A stretch of DNA of 64,000 nt from Mycoavidus cysteinexigens (lineage in GTDB: Bacteria > Pseudomonadota > Gammaproteobacteria > Burkholderiales > Burkholderiaceae): positions 2,046,001 through 2,110,000 of the forward strand of contig NZ_AP018150.1 in assembly GCF_003966915.1 (NCBI RefSeq), read 5' to 3'. The position numbers and the translations under genes are program-made. Shown in pieces: positions 9,402 through 19,795 of this stretch. The notes below the pieces were generated by a model. The model was given only the letters and a program-made list of their open reading frames with translations. It had not been told where the DNA came from and made no database searches. Each line of letters begins with the position of its first letter. The first letter of the stretch is position 1.

Positions 9402-9893
9402 TCAACGATAGGGCGCATCAGCAGCCTTAGTCTCGGCAATTTGAGCCTCATAGCGGTCTCCCACGGCCAAGAGCATCTCTTTGGTGAAATATAAATCACC
9501 TCGCTTTTCGCCGTGATATTCGAGGATCTGCGTTTCAACAATCGAATCGACTGGGCAACTTTCTTCGCATAAACCACAGAAAATACATTTCGTTAAATCA
9601 ATATCATAACGTGTCGTGCGGCGCGTATTATCTTCACGCAATTCTGATTCAATCGTGATCGCTAACGCTGGACACACTGCTTCGCACAGCTTGCAAGCAA
9701 TGCAGCGCTCTTCCCCGTTCGGATAGCGACGCAGCGCATGTAAGCCCCGAAAGCGTGGCGAGAGAGGGGTTTTTTCTTCTGGAAATTGCACGGTGATTTT
9801 GCGTGCAAACGCATAACGCCCGGTCAGCGCCATCCCTTTGAAGAGCTCAATTAAGAAAAAATTCTTAAAGAAATTTTTAATCGCGGTTAACAT
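9402..9893 (-). CDS. nuoI: NADH-quinone oxidoreductase subunit I
   Basis: NuoI carries clusters N6a and N6b, which pass electrons from the peripheral arm to N2 in NuoB. The 163-residue protein has two ferredoxin motifs, [12 protein letters not shown] (~79-90) and [12 protein letters not shown] (~118-129), giving all eight cysteine ligands. The N-terminal amphipathic region ([20 protein letters not shown]) anchors it to the membrane arm. It lies 78 nt after nuoH. Length and motifs are standard. Confidence 0.97.
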   Translation of the reverse strand: MLTAIKNFFKNFFLIELFKGMALTGRYAFARKITVQFPEEKTPLSPRFRGLHALRRYPNGEERCIACKLCEAVCPALAITIESELREDNTRRTTRYDIDLTKCIFCGLCEESCPVDSIVETQILEYHGEKRGDLYFTKEMLLAVGDRYEAQIAETKAADAPYR

Positions 9894-9971
9894 AATTTGA
9901 TCCGTTCAATCGGCTTGGCAACGCGGCCAAAACCACGCAACGTCACGTTATCAGAGTTCGGTTTAAGATTC

Positions 9972-11030
9972 TTAGCGCCAAATATTCCAGGGCGACATAA
10001 TCCAAAATCCCACCACCGCGAGCCAGACCAACGTCACTGGAATAAAAATCTTCCAGCCTAAGCGCATAATTTGGTCATAGCGGTAGCGCGGAAAAGTTGC
10101 ACGCGCCCAAATAAAAATCGAGAGCAACAGAAAAATCTTGAACGCGAACCAAAGCCCGCCAGGTATAAATGAAAGCGCTGCCAAGGGCGCATCCCAGCCG
10201 CCTAAAAAAAGTAGTGCGGTGAGCGCCGAAATGACGATCATATTGATGTATTCAGCCAGGAAAAAAAGCGCAAACGCCATCCCTGAATAATCCACCATAT
10301 GTCCCGCAACAATCTCTGACTCACCTTCAACCACATCAAATGGGTGGCGATTGGTTTCCGCAATACCCGAAATAAAATAGACGCCAAACACCGGCAATAA
10401 CGGCAACCAGTTCCATGAGAGTAAGTTAAGCCCTAAGTCCGCAAACATGCCACGCTGCTGAGAATGCACAATCTCTGACAGATTTAAACTGCCTGCGGTC
10501 ATCAAAACCACAACCAAAGCCAGCCCCATCGCAATTTCATAAGAAATCATCTGCGCTGAGGCGCGCATTGCTCCCAAAAAAGCATACTTGGAGTTTGATG
10601 CCCAACCGGCAAGGATCACGCCATACACACCCACCGATGAAATTGCCATCACGTATAAAAGGCCGGCATTCACATTCGCCAAAACCGCTTTGGCCTGAAA
10701 TGGAATCACCGCCCATACGGCTAACGCCGGCGCTACTGTCATAATCGGCGCCAAGCCATACAACCAATGCGTTGCTTTAGTGGGCCGAATGACTTCTTTC
10801 AGCAGCAACTTAAGCACATCCGCAATCGGCTGTAGCAACCCTAATGGGCCGACCCGATTGGGTCCAAGGCGCAGATGCATCCAGCCGATCAGCTTGCGTT
10901 CCCATAAAATCAAATAAGCGACTGACAATAGCAAGCCAACGCAGACCACCAGAATACGTAAAATTATCCATACAGTGGGCCAGGCTGAGCCGAGCGCCTG
11001 CATACCGAGCGTGTTGATTGTATCGAACAT
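9972..11030 (-). CDS. nuoH: NADH-quinone oxidoreductase subunit H
   Basis: NuoH is the eight-helix subunit at the junction of the two arms and forms much of the quinone chamber. The 352-residue product has the signatures [30 protein letters not shown] and [20 protein letters not shown], the last being the acidic loop close to the quinone. It begins 18 nt after nuoG. Start and length agree with Burkholderia homologues. Confidence 0.97.
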   Translation of the reverse strand: MFDTINTLGMQALGSAWPTVWIILRILVVCVGLLLSVAYLILWERKLIGWMHLRLGPNRVGPLGLLQPIADVLKLLLKEVIRPTKATHWLYGLAPIMTVAPALAVWAVIPFQAKAVLANVNAGLLYVMAISSVGVYGVILAGWASNSKYAFLGAMRASAQMISYEIAMGLALVVVLMTAGSLNLSEIVHSQQRGMFADLGLNLLSWNWLPLLPVFGVYFISGIAETNRHPFDVVEGESEIVAGHMVDYSGMAFALFFLAEYINMIVISALTALLFLGGWDAPLAALSFIPGGLWFAFKIFLLLSIFIWARATFPRYRYDQIMRLGWKIFIPVTLVWLAVVGFWIMSPWNIWR

Positions 11031-11048
11031 AATGAGAGTCCTTGTGCC

Positions 11049-13406
11049 TTACACCCTTTCTACTTGCAGCTCGCCAAACAGGCCCGCAAGCTGAGCTGAG
11101 GCGCGAGTTGCGGCTGGCACCCGCAGCACATTTTGTGGCAAACGCGCATCGCGCAGCGCCGGCATCGTCACCGAATATTCTCCCTGACTGACGCGTACTA
11201 TATCGCCTGCGGTCAAACCCAACTGGTCGAATAACTCGGTGGGCAACGATACACGCTCTGCGGCCTGTGCGGTACGGGTGAGTTGCAATGATTCAGCATG
11301 GCGCACCAGCGGATCAGCATGATAAATTGGCACCTCAGGCAAACGCTCAAACACCGGCCCGCCATTTTGAGCCGCTGGCTTAACCTGCTTAGCTTCTAGC
11401 GATGGCGCAAGCGGGCTGGCGTTAGAGAGCTGTGCGGCAACCTCAATCCCGCCCAGCGCAGCGACCCGCACAGCTTCAGGCGAGTCATAAGAAAAGCCTG
11501 GCAAGTCGAGCAATTTGCCCAGTGCCGTCAAGATTTTCCAACCTGGACGAGCTTCACCTAGCGCCTGCACCACACCATTAAAACTTTGCACGGTACCTTG
11601 TGCATTAATGAAAGTCCCGGCGGTTTCGGTAAACGGCGCGACGGGCAGCAACACATCAGCATAATCCAGTCCATGCTTAAAGCTTGATAAGCTCACCACC
11701 ATTTCAGCTTGGGCTAACGCAGAACGCGCCTGCGCTGGATTGGCCGTGTCATAGTTAGCGTCTACATTCAACAAGAGATAAGCCTTGCGCGCTTGCTTAA
11801 ACATTTCTGCCGCAGGCAAACCGCCCGCTCCCGGCACTGCGCCCACCAAATGCGCACCGACTGTATTCGCCGCCTCAGTTAAAAAACCGAGCTGCGCGCC
11901 AGTGTGCTGCGCAATCCACTGAGCAACCGCATAGAGCAAGCTAAAATCTGGATGCTGAACCACTGCATTACCTAATAATAGCGCGCGCCGCGCGCCTAGC
12001 CCAGGTTGGTTAAGCCGCGCCGCCATCGCTCGGGCAGCAGCCGATGGCGTGACGCCATGCAATCCCTCAGGCGCTGCTATCCCCTGTGCCTGCGCCAGCT
12101 CCACCGCGATCCCAGCCAATTCTTCTAGCCACTCGGAAGGCGCCGCTATCAGCCGCTGGGCGCTTGGAATCAGTGCATTATCATCAAGCGCATGCAATAA
12201 ATTGATCTGTGCGCCGGCTTTTGCCGCTTGCCGCAAACGCGCAGCAAACAGTGGATGATCGTTACAGAGCAACGCGCCCACAATCAACGCGCTATCCAGG
12301 TTTGATAAATCTTCAAGCGCCATGCCAAGCCATGGCGCTTTAGGCAGAGCTTGATTAAAATCAATTTGCCGCAAACGGAAATCGATATTTTCAGTGCCAA
12401 TTCCACGCGCAAGTTGCTGCCATAGATAGAGCTCTTCTAACGTACTATGCGGACTGGCGAGCGCGCCAATTGAAGCTGCGCCATGATTTTCCTTGATCTT
12501 GCTTAAGCCTTCTGTAATATAAGTTAATGCGCTATGCCAAGCCACTTCATGCCATTGCCCATTTTGCTTAATCATGGGCTGCGTGAGGCGCTCGCTGCTA
12601 TTGAGCGCCTCATAGGCAAAACGATCTTTGTCAGACAGCCAACATTCGTTAATCGCTTCATTTTCAAAGGGTAGAACACGCATCACCCGGTTGCCTTTGA
12701 CTTGCACGACCAAGTTAGCGCCCACGCTATCATGCGGGCTAATTGATTTACGGCGCGCTAACTCCCAAGTCCGCGCACTGTAACGGAAAGGTTTTGAAGT
12801 CAGAGCACCCACCGGACACAAGTCAATCATATTGCCTGACAATTCCGAATCGACGGTTTGTCCAACAAAAGCCGTAATTTCAGAATGCTCGCCGCGGCCC
12901 AGCATCCCAAGCTCCATCACGCCAGCCACTTCTTGACCAAAACGCACGCAGCGCGTGCAATGAATGCAGCGCGCCATTTCTTCCATGGAGACTAGCGGGC
13001 CAATATTTTTATGAAAAACTACGCGCTTTTCTTCGCTATAGCGCGACTGTGTTTTGCCATACCCTACGGCAAGGTCTTGCAATTGACATTCACCGCCTTG
13101 GTCGCAAATCGGGCAATCAAGCGGATGGTTAATCAGGAGAAATTCCATCACGGCTTGCTGGGCTTTAACGGCTTTTTCTGAGCGCGTTTTAACCATCATG
13201 CCAGCCGCTACCGGCGTCGCACAAGCAGGCACCGCTTTGGGCATTTTCTCAACTTCAACTAAACACATCCGACAATTGGCAGCAACTGACAGTTTTTTGT
13301 GATAGCAAAAGTGCGGAATATAGGTATTAACCTGCTGTGCAGCCTGAATTACCATCGTGCCTTCAGGCACTTCGACTTTTTTGCCGTCTATTTCCAATTC
13401 AACCAT
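11049..13406 (-). CDS. nuoG: NADH-quinone oxidoreductase subunit G
   Basis: NuoG is the large iron-sulfur subunit of the peripheral arm (785 residues). An N-terminal [2Fe-2S] domain has Cys34, Cys45, Cys48 and Cys62. A His-Cys3 and a Cys4 [4Fe-4S] site follow (HPLDCPICDQGGECQLQD and CIHCTRCVRFGQEVAG). The rest is a molybdopterin-oxidoreductase-like fold that no longer binds a cofactor. The CHSS-type ligands of the extra N7 cluster are not evident. The last ~90 residues are less conserved. The gene lies 12 nt after nuoF. Confidence 0.96.
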   Translation of the reverse strand: MVELEIDGKKVEVPEGTMVIQAAQQVNTYIPHFCYHKKLSVAANCRMCLVEVEKMPKAVPACATPVAAGMMVKTRSEKAVKAQQAVMEFLLINHPLDCPICDQGGECQLQDLAVGYGKTQSRYSEEKRVVFHKNIGPLVSMEEMARCIHCTRCVRFGQEVAGVMELGMLGRGEHSEITAFVGQTVDSELSGNMIDLCPVGALTSKPFRYSARTWELARRKSISPHDSVGANLVVQVKGNRVMRVLPFENEAINECWLSDKDRFAYEALNSSERLTQPMIKQNGQWHEVAWHSALTYITEGLSKIKENHGAASIGALASPHSTLEELYLWQQLARGIGTENIDFRLRQIDFNQALPKAPWLGMALEDLSNLDSALIVGALLCNDHPLFAARLRQAAKAGAQINLLHALDDNALIPSAQRLIAAPSEWLEELAGIAVELAQAQGIAAPEGLHGVTPSAAARAMAARLNQPGLGARRALLLGNAVVQHPDFSLLYAVAQWIAQHTGAQLGFLTEAANTVGAHLVGAVPGAGGLPAAEMFKQARKAYLLLNVDANYDTANPAQARSALAQAEMVVSLSSFKHGLDYADVLLPVAPFTETAGTFINAQGTVQSFNGVVQALGEARPGWKILTALGKLLDLPGFSYDSPEAVRVAALGGIEVAAQLSNASPLAPSLEAKQVKPAAQNGGPVFERLPEVPIYHADPLVRHAESLQLTRTAQAAERVSLPTELFDQLGLTAGDIVRVSQGEYSVTMPALRDARLPQNVLRVPAATRASAQLAGLFGELQVERV

Positions 13407-13418
13407 TTTGAAACCGTA

Positions 13419-14723
13419 TTAAAAAGCTTCTACTGGTTGCCCAACCAGACAGCGCTTGTGTTCAATATGATGCTCAAATTCTTGCCAATAGTGCTTGAGC
13501 ATGCCACGCACTGGCATCGCAGCCGCATCGCCTAACGCGCAGATGGTGCGGCCCATGATGTTTTCAGCAACTGAATTGAGTAGCTCAAGATCATTGTGAG
13601 CACCCTTGCCATGCTCGATTCGATGCACCACGCGGTATAACCAACCCGTGCCTTCGCGACATGGCGTACATTGGCCGCATGATTCCTCATAATAAAAATA
13701 AGCTAAGCGCAATAGCGCACGCACCATGCAACGTGTTTGATTCATTACAATCACAGCGCCTGAGCCCAGCATAGAGCCCGCTTGCGCGATCGAATCGTAA
13801 TCCATATCCGTTTGCATCATGATAGCGCCGGGCACCACCGGCGCTGATGAGCCGCCGGGAATCACCGCTTTGAGCTGAGCATTGTCACGCATCCCGCCCG
13901 CGCAAGCTAATAAATCGGCAAATGGCGTACCTAACGGCACTTCGTAATTGCCAGGTTTAGCTACATCGCCTGAGACCGAAAAGATTTTAGTCCCACCGTT
14001 ATTTGGCTTGCCCAGCTCTAAATAGGTCTGTCCGCCCAGCGCAAACAAAAATGGGACAGCGGCAAACGTTTCGGTATTATTGATCGTGGTCGGTTTGCCA
14101 AATAGGCCAAAACTTGCCGGAAAAGGCGGCTTAAAGCGCGGCTGACCTTTTTTGCCTTCAATGGATTCAAGCAAGGCGGTCTCTTCGCCACAGATATACG
14201 CACCATAACCGTGATGCGCATGGAGCTCAAATGAAAAATCTGAGCCCAGAATATGAGCGCCTAGATATCCTGCCGCGCGAGCTTGCTCAAGCGCTTGCTC
14301 AAAACGTTCATAGGCCTGCCAGATTTCACCGTGAATATAATTATATCCAACGGTAATACCCATCGCATAGGCCGCAATCGCCATACCTTCGATCAACGCA
14401 TGGGGGTTGTAACGCAGAATATCGCGATCTTTAAAAGTGCCGGGTTCGCCTTCATCAGAATTGCATACCAGGTATTTCTGGCCCGGAAACTGACGCGGCA
14501 TGAAGCTCCATTTAAGCCCCGTCGGAAAACCTGCGCCACCCCGTCCGCGCAAACCAGAAGCTTTAACTTCAGCGATCACTTGCTCAGGGGGTATTTTTTC
14601 CGTCAGAATGCGCTTTAATTGCTGGTAACCGCCACGCGCAACGTAATCGCTGAGTTGCCAATTAGCACCATTCAATCCAGCGAGAATCAATGGTTGCAAA
14701 TGGCGTTCGTGCAAACACGTCAT
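13419..14723 (-). CDS. nuoF: NADH-quinone oxidoreductase subunit F
   Basis: NuoF binds NADH and FMN and holds cluster N3, the entry point of electrons into complex I. The 434-residue protein has the NADH-binding [16 protein letters not shown] (~56-71), the FMN region [15 protein letters not shown] and the cluster motif [12 protein letters not shown] with the distal Cys in [12 protein letters not shown]. Its ATG overlaps the nuoE stop by 4 nt, a translational-coupling arrangement. Length is typical. Confidence 0.97.
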   Translation of the reverse strand: MTCLHERHLQPLILAGLNGANWQLSDYVARGGYQQLKRILTEKIPPEQVIAEVKASGLRGRGGAGFPTGLKWSFMPRQFPGQKYLVCNSDEGEPGTFKDRDILRYNPHALIEGMAIAAYAMGITVGYNYIHGEIWQAYERFEQALEQARAAGYLGAHILGSDFSFELHAHHGYGAYICGEETALLESIEGKKGQPRFKPPFPASFGLFGKPTTINNTETFAAVPFLFALGGQTYLELGKPNNGGTKIFSVSGDVAKPGNYEVPLGTPFADLLACAGGMRDNAQLKAVIPGGSSAPVVPGAIMMQTDMDYDSIAQAGSMLGSGAVIVMNQTRCMVRALLRLAYFYYEESCGQCTPCREGTGWLYRVVHRIEHGKGAHNDLELLNSVAENIMGRTICALGDAAAMPVRGMLKHYWQEFEHHIEHKRCLVGQPVEAF

Positions 14724-15208
14724 TGCTCAAGCTCCTTCAGCAATTGATCTATTTTGTCACGGCTCATAAAACTACACATTCGTTTATTGTTCACCAACAA
14801 CACTGGCGCATCACCGCAAGCACCCATGCATTCGCCTTCGCGCAAGCTAAATTTGCCATCTGGCGTAGTTTCACCAAAGCCAATCCCCAACTTATGCTTT
14901 AAATAATCAGCGGCCGCTTCCCCGCCAGATAAAGCGCAAGGCAGATTTGTGCAAACGGTAATTTTCTGCACGCCAACCGGCGCCGTTTCATACATCGCAT
15001 AAAAAGTTGCGACTTCCTGTACCGCAATCGCCGGCATGCCAAGATAATCCGCCACAAAGCCCATCACTTCCGTAGAGAGCCAACCCTGCTCGTCCTGCGC
15101 AATGGCAAGCGCCGCCATCACAGCAGACTGTTTCTGCTCAGCCGGATATTTGGCTAGCGCACGATCAATTTCTTTCAAAGCTTCAGCAGAGAGCATTTTC
15201 CAGTTCAC
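14720..15208 (-). CDS. nuoE: NADH-quinone oxidoreductase subunit E
   Basis: NuoE carries the off-path [2Fe-2S] cluster N1a next to NuoF. In this 162-residue protein the four ligands lie in [13 protein letters not shown] and [15 protein letters not shown], giving the C-x4-C ... C-x3-C pattern of the thioredoxin-like 24 kDa family. The N-terminal half is the usual helical bundle. The gene follows nuoD by 35 nt and overlaps nuoF by 4 nt. Confidence 0.97.
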   Translation of the reverse strand: MNWKMLSAEALKEIDRALAKYPAEQKQSAVMAALAIAQDEQGWLSTEVMGFVADYLGMPAIAVQEVATFYAMYETAPVGVQKITVCTNLPCALSGGEAAADYLKHKLGIGFGETTPDGKFSLREGECMGACGDAPVLLVNNKRMCSFMSRDKIDQLLKELEQ

Positions 15209-15243
15209 TCTTAATTACATTACAACCTAGGTGCAATTCCTGA

Positions 15244-16497
15244 TTAACGATCAATTTCACCAAAGACAATGTCTTGCGTACCGATAATGGTTACCGCATC
15301 CGCGATCATATGGCCCTTTGCCATTTCATTTAAAGCTGACAAATGCGCAAAACCTGGCGCACGAATTTTGAGTCGATAGGGTTTGTTAGCCCCATCCGAT
15401 ACTAAATAAATACCAAACTCGCCCTTCGGATGTTCGACCGCAGCATAAGTCTCCCCTGCTGGCACACAAAAGCCTTCCGTGAACAACTTAAAATGATGAA
15501 TCAGCGCTTCCATATTGCTTTTCATCTCAAGCCGCTTAGGCGGCGCCACCTTAGTATTATCGATCATGACCGGACCTGGGTGGTGACGCAACCACTCTAC
15601 GCATTGCCGAATAATGCGAGTCGACTGCCGCATTTCTTCAATGCGCACCAAGTAGCGATCATAGCAATCGCCATTGACACCCACTGGAATATCAAAATCC
15701 AACTGATCGTAGACTTCATAAGGCTGTTTTTTGCGCAAATCCCATTCAATCCCTGAGCCACGCAGCATCGGCCCAGTGAGACCCAGTTGCAGCGCGCGCT
15801 CGGGACTCACAACCCCAACATCCACTAAACGCTGCTTCCAAATCCGATTGTCCGTCAGCAAGGTTTCATATTCATCGACACAGCTCGGAAAACGTTGACT
15901 AAAATCATCAATAAAATCCAGCACCGAGCCTTGGCGTGCTTGGTTCAGCTTCGTCAGCGCCTTTGCATTGCGAATTTTGGACGCTTTATATTGCGGCATC
16001 GCATCAGGCAAATCGCGATAAACGCCGCCTGGACGATAGTAAGCAGCATGCATGCGAGCGCCTGACACCGCTTCGTAAACGTCCATCAAATCTTCACGTT
16101 CACGAAAGGCATAAAGAAATATCGCCATCGCGCCGACATCCAGCGCATGTGAGCCAAGCCACATTAAATGATTCAGAATGCGCGTGATTTCATCAAACAT
16201 CACGCGGATATATTGCGCGCGGATTGGCACAGTAATGCCCAACAGCCGCTCAATCGCCATCACATACGCATGTTCGTTGACCATCATCGATACATAATCG
16301 AGACGGTCCATATAGGGCACTGATTGCAAATAAGTTCTGGTTTCCGCGAGCTTTTCAGTGGCTCGGTGCAGCAAACCAATATGCGGGTCCGCGCGCTGAA
16401 TGACTTCGCCATCAAGCTCAAGCACCAGCCGCAATACGCCATGGGCCGCCGGATGCTGGGGTCCAAAATTCAGCGTGTAATTTTTGATTTCTGCCAT
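15244..16497 (-). CDS. nuoD: NADH-quinone oxidoreductase subunit D
   Basis: NuoD (49 kDa subunit) forms the quinone-binding pocket with NuoB and is related to the large subunit of NiFe hydrogenases. The 417-residue product shows the family landmarks [15 protein letters not shown] (N-terminus with the quinone-site His), [11 protein letters not shown] and [13 protein letters not shown]. Length is right for a stand-alone NuoD, not the NuoCD fusion of enterobacteria, which is expected in betaproteobacteria. It lies 47 nt after nuoC. Confidence 0.97.
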   Translation of the reverse strand: MAEIKNYTLNFGPQHPAAHGVLRLVLELDGEVIQRADPHIGLLHRATEKLAETRTYLQSVPYMDRLDYVSMMVNEHAYVMAIERLLGITVPIRAQYIRVMFDEITRILNHLMWLGSHALDVGAMAIFLYAFREREDLMDVYEAVSGARMHAAYYRPGGVYRDLPDAMPQYKASKIRNAKALTKLNQARQGSVLDFIDDFSQRFPSCVDEYETLLTDNRIWKQRLVDVGVVSPERALQLGLTGPMLRGSGIEWDLRKKQPYEVYDQLDFDIPVGVNGDCYDRYLVRIEEMRQSTRIIRQCVEWLRHHPGPVMIDNTKVAPPKRLEMKSNMEALIHHFKLFTEGFCVPAGETYAAVEHPKGEFGIYLVSDGANKPYRLKIRAPGFAHLSALNEMAKGHMIADAVTIIGTQDIVFGEIDR

Positions 16498-16544
16498 CTT
16501 AGCGATCCCAACTTAATCTTCGCTTCAATCCGTTGTAGTCTGAG

Positions 16545-17192
16545 TTAATGAGGTTGACCTGGCTTTAAGCCGCCATAGCCGTCTTCGCGAATCACGCGCG
16601 GAATGATTTCGCGCGGCTCGATGGTGACGGGTTGGTAAACCACCCGTTTTTGCTCAGGGTCGTAACGCATCTCAACATAACCAGACACGGGAAAATCTTT
16701 GCGAAATGGATGGCCGATAAAGCCATAGTCGGTCAAAATCCGGCGCAAATCAGGATGCCCGTCAAAGACTAAACCGAACAAATCGAATGCCTCTCGTTCA
16801 TACCAGTCGGCCGAATTCCAAATTTGGACAATCGAAGGTAGAACTGGAAATTCGTTATTGGGCGCAAACACTTTGACGCACAAACGCCAATTATGCGTAA
16901 TCGAGATAAGCTGCAATACGGCGGCGAAACGAGCAGGAGCTAACGTAGGGTCGACTTGATCCGCCATCAGCTTGCTCTTAGCTTCTTCGGCACAAGCTGA
17001 ATAATCGACTCCGCACAAATCCAGCAATTGCTCAAAACGCAACGAGGGTTCATCCCGTAGTTGGCGCATTACACTAAGATAATCGCTGGCTTTCACCACG
17101 GCCGTGATCTGCCCAAACGCATGACTGATGCGCAAATCAGCGCCAAATACTGTCTCGAGATTCGCCATCAGCGCTTCGAGTTTGTTTGTCAT
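16545..17192 (-). CDS. nuoC: NADH-quinone oxidoreductase subunit C
   Basis: NuoC (30 kDa subunit) is a structural part of the hydrophilic arm. The ATG at 17192 ([17 protein letters not shown]) gives 215 residues and matches Burkholderia N-termini; an in-frame start further upstream would overlap nuoB and adds 24 unconserved residues. The signature [26 protein letters not shown] is split by nothing here; within it [10 protein letters not shown] is diagnostic. The C-terminal [19 protein letters not shown] region is typical. It is separate from nuoD. Confidence 0.95.
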   Translation of the reverse strand: MTNKLEALMANLETVFGADLRISHAFGQITAVVKASDYLSVMRQLRDEPSLRFEQLLDLCGVDYSACAEEAKSKLMADQVDPTLAPARFAAVLQLISITHNWRLCVKVFAPNNEFPVLPSIVQIWNSADWYEREAFDLFGLVFDGHPDLRRILTDYGFIGHPFRKDFPVSGYVEMRYDPEQKRVVYQPVTIEPREIIPRVIREDGYGGLKPGQPH

Positions 17193-17253
17193 CGAGGAAG
17201 GCCCCACTTCTAAATACCGTATCAAAATCTGATTTAGCCGTATTGCAGAAAAA

Positions 17254-17730
17254 CTAACGCGCAATCGTATTCGTGCGCGTGATCTTAGCCTGCAACTGAA
17301 TAATGCCGTAAATTAAAGCCTCAGCCGTTGGTGGGCAACCGGGCACATAAACATCAACTGGCACAATGCGATCACAACCCCGCACCACAGAATATGAGTA
17401 ATGATAATAACCACCACCGTTTGCGCATGAGCCCATTGAAATCACCCAACGTGGCTCCGCCATTTGCTCATAAACCTTGCGCAAAGCGCCTGCCATTTTG
17501 TTGCATAACGTACCCGCGACAATCATCACATCAGATTGACGTGGACTAGGCCGAAACACAACGCCAAAGCGGTCCAAATCGTAACGGGATGCACCCGCGT
17601 GCATCATTTCAACCGCACAGCAAGCAAGACCAAACGTCATCGGCCATAACGAGCCCGTACGCGTCCAATTAATCAACTTGTCCGCGGTCGTGGTGATAAA
17701 CCCTTCTTTTAGGGCGCCTTCAATACTCAT
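17254..17730 (-). CDS. nuoB: NADH-quinone oxidoreductase subunit B
   Basis: NuoB (PSST) holds the terminal cluster N2 that reduces quinone. The 158-residue protein has the tandem cysteines in [13 protein letters not shown] plus the remaining ligands in MGSCANGGG and [11 protein letters not shown], and the characteristic [18 protein letters not shown] segment. The N-terminal [18 protein letters not shown] packs against the membrane. It lies 60 nt after nuoA. Standard length and motifs. Confidence 0.97.
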   Translation of the reverse strand: MSIEGALKEGFITTTADKLINWTRTGSLWPMTFGLACCAVEMMHAGASRYDLDRFGVVFRPSPRQSDVMIVAGTLCNKMAGALRKVYEQMAEPRWVISMGSCANGGGYYHYSYSVVRGCDRIVPVDVYVPGCPPTAEALIYGIIQLQAKITRTNTIAR

Positions 17731-17790
17731 AACTTTGCGCTCCGCTCCAGCCTGACATCAATGCGATCCGCATCTGCCGCCGGCATTCGA

Positions 17791-18150
17791 TTACTCCCAG
17801 TCAAGCCCACCTCTTCTCCAGATATAAGCGAAACCGAGCACGAATTCCAACAGAAAAATCATCATTGCGAGAAAGCCCGGCCAGCCAATATCCCTTAACG
17901 CAACACCCCACGGAAAAAGAAAGGCGGTTTCTAAATCGAAGATAATAAATAGGATTGCAATTAAGTAATAACGCACATCAAATTTCATGCGCGCATCTTC
18001 AAATGCCTCAAAGCCGCACTCGTAAGGTGCATTTTTCTCGCTATTCGGACGCTTAGGGCCAAGTACTTTGCCAATACCGAGCAGTACCATACCCAAGCCT
18101 ACGCCCGTGAGGATAAAGAGCAAAACAGGAAACCAGGCTGTGAGGTTCAA
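17791..18150 (-). CDS. nuoA: NADH-quinone oxidoreductase subunit A
   Basis: NuoA is the small three-helix membrane subunit next to NuoH and the first gene of the 14-gene operon. The 119-residue protein has the loop [22 protein letters not shown], of which YECGFE with its conserved Cys is diagnostic, and the helix [17 protein letters not shown] with the conserved Asp-Leu-Glu. A candidate promoter lies at 18218-18246 upstream, after tRNA-Leu. No attenuator or operator was recognised. Confidence 0.97.
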   Translation of the reverse strand: MNLTAWFPVLLFILTGVGLGMVLLGIGKVLGPKRPNSEKNAPYECGFEAFEDARMKFDVRYYLIAILFIIFDLETAFLFPWGVALRDIGWPGFLAMMIFLLEFVLGFAYIWRRGGLDWE

Positions 18151-18217
18151 GACAATCCTCTATCGTTCTAGGCTAGCTCATGGGCGCTGCTGCGCGCCCG
18201 CTGAGATAACCCATATC

Positions 18218-18246
18218 TATATACTCAAGCAATAATGCCAACTCAA
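18218..18246 (-). promoter_or_regulatory. Candidate sigma-70 promoter of the nuo operon
   Basis: On the minus strand TTGAGT (18241-18246) is separated by 17 nt from TATATA (18218-18223), placed about 68 nt upstream of nuoA and downstream of tRNA-Leu. A GC-rich hairpin (GGGCGC stem, 18182-18199) lies in the predicted leader. Matches to consensus are moderate (4 of 6 in each box), so this is a candidate only. Confidence 0.45.
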
Positions 18247-18278
18247 ACATAAACTAACGAGCTGACATTAAAAATACA

Positions 18279-18363
18279 TGGTGCCGACGATGAGACTCGA
18301 ACTCATACGGCTTGCGCCACTACCCCCTCAAGATAGCGTGTCTACCAATTTCACCACGTCGGC
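18279..18363 (-). tRNA. tRNA-Leu(GAG)
   Basis: An 85-nt leucine-type tRNA with a 7-bp acceptor stem (GCCGACG/CGTCGGC), a long variable arm, the TTCGAGTCT T-loop region and an encoded CCA (18279-18281). The anticodon loop TTGAGGG gives anticodon GAG. It lies between bamC and the nuo promoter, in the direction of nuo. Confidence 0.95.
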
Positions 18364-18424
18364 ACAGGTTCTGCTCACGCAAATTACTGCAAAGCAGAGA
18401 TTCTAACTTGTTCGCCGTGATTAT

Positions 18425-19534
18425 TCAATGCAATTGATCAGCCAGTAACGCTAAGATGCGTTGCGCTGCTGGGGAAACATCGACCTCGCCATCTTCATTG
18501 ACCACCGCCACATTGGTTGTGGTCTGGGTCATGGCGCGCACACGCAGCTTGTATTGTTTCGCTACCTTCTCTTTTTTGCCATGAAAAACTTGACTCCAAA
18601 AACCAGATTGAGGTGCATTCAAAGCTGCTGATTCAACATAACGCACGGTATATATGCCCTGTGCGCGGTTGCTTGTTTCAAGCGTGAAGTTGCTGCGTTC
18701 AAGCGCATAGCCTACATACAACCAAACCCGCTCAAATGGCTCAGCGAAATCGATTTGAGACAAACTGGCTGGGGCAGCCGCGCTTGGCTGAGCAGCAGAA
18801 GCTGAGGGATTTTGCGCCGCTACTGCTTGCTTTGACTTATTCGGCCCCAACGCGTACATCAAGCGTTGTAAATATTCCGCCTCAAGCACCGGATCATTTG
18901 GCGTGTTTTGCCACTCACTGGTTTCTTTGTTGCGACCAATCAATACCTCATGCATACCCTGCTGATTTAATAAGATATGGGTTCCCCCTTGCGGGCGCGG
19001 CTCCAGGCGCACGCGGTACCGATTCCTTTCACCGGTCACATAAGCACTCGGCAATGCTTTGGCTAGCGTGTTGCGGATCATGCCCTGATCAATTTTGGCA
19101 TAGGTTTCTTTCCAATCCGTTTCCATTAGACCCTGCTCAGGCGAGTCAAGCGTTAGAGAAAAGCCTTGCTCTTGCCAAAACTGACGGATTTGCGGCCATA
19201 ATTGCTGCGCAGTTTGCTGCTCCACGACCAACCAGCGCATACTCCCTTTTCGCTCAATCCGCATCCCTACCAATGGCTCAAGCGCCTGCTCAAGCGGCGC
19301 GGCAATTCGCTCAGGATGCAAATAGGAAGAGAGGGTTACCACGCCATCAGACGCGGGGACGCGCTGACGAGCCGCAGTCTGCGCCATATCAGGCGGTGCC
19401 ACGAGCGGCGTGGGTTTACTTTTTGCTGCGCCTTGGTAATCAATGGCGCTGGGATTGGGCGAGCTGCAACTGGCTAGCGCCAGCACAAATATCGAGCACG
19501 CCACTGTACGGAGTATCGCAGTAGATTGGATCAT
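18425..19534 (-). CDS. bamC: Outer membrane assembly lipoprotein BamC
   Basis: BamC (NlpB) is a lipoprotein of the BAM complex that inserts beta-barrel proteins into the outer membrane. The 369-residue product starts with a lipoprotein signal; the lipobox LASC puts the lipidated cysteine at residue 23. A disordered N-terminal stretch follows (SIDYQ-type region, GAAKSKPTPLVAPPDM), then two helix-grip domains (~100-225 and ~255-345) joined by an Ala/Ser/Pro-rich linker (~235-255). No dapA lies upstream here, although that is the common neighbour in Burkholderia. Assignment rests on the signal, the ID-YQ/LEVPPDL-like N-terminus and the two-domain layout. Confidence 0.88.
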   Translation of the reverse strand: MIQSTAILRTVACSIFVLALASCSSPNPSAIDYQGAAKSKPTPLVAPPDMAQTAARQRVPASDGVVTLSSYLHPERIAAPLEQALEPLVGMRIERKGSMRWLVVEQQTAQQLWPQIRQFWQEQGFSLTLDSPEQGLMETDWKETYAKIDQGMIRNTLAKALPSAYVTGERNRYRVRLEPRPQGGTHILLNQQGMHEVLIGRNKETSEWQNTPNDPVLEAEYLQRLMYALGPNKSKQAVAAQNPSASAAQPSAAAPASLSQIDFAEPFERVWLYVGYALERSNFTLETSNRAQGIYTVRYVESAALNAPQSGFWSQVFHGKKEKVAKQYKLRVRAMTQTTTNVAVVNEDGEVDVSPAAQRILALLADQLH

Positions 19535-19696
19535 TCAAAAAAACGCCGTGTAAATCAGAAAAGCTCTGGCGTAAATGCCACAGTAATTCTAGATTCTAGC
19601 ATGGCGCTTGTAATGATCCGACGCATTACGCTTGCTCAGAGAAAGATTTAAACAACGCGTTATGCCGCATTGATAACTTTTCATCTTATCTGGTGT

Positions 19697-19708
19697 ACGC
19701 TATAGCGT
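19697..19708. promoter_or_regulatory. Perfect 12-bp palindrome upstream of mdtABC
   Basis: ACGCTATAGCGT is a perfect palindrome about 90 bp before mdtA, flanked by a looser CTTAT/ATAAG pair (19684-19714). It sits in the divergent bamC-mdtA region and could be an operator for a local repressor or activator. No regulator gene lies nearby, so the function is unknown. Confidence 0.35.
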
Positions 19709-19795
19709 TTATAAGCAAAGCAGCCGCACTTGTGGCGCGCACCCTGTTACGGATAGTCAGAACATCGTGAAGATGCTAAGCCAAAGGAAGATCAA

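Noticed and set aside
18736..19524. Plus-strand 262-residue ORF opposite bamC
   Set aside because: Fully inside bamC, which has a lipobox and family features; antisense shadow.
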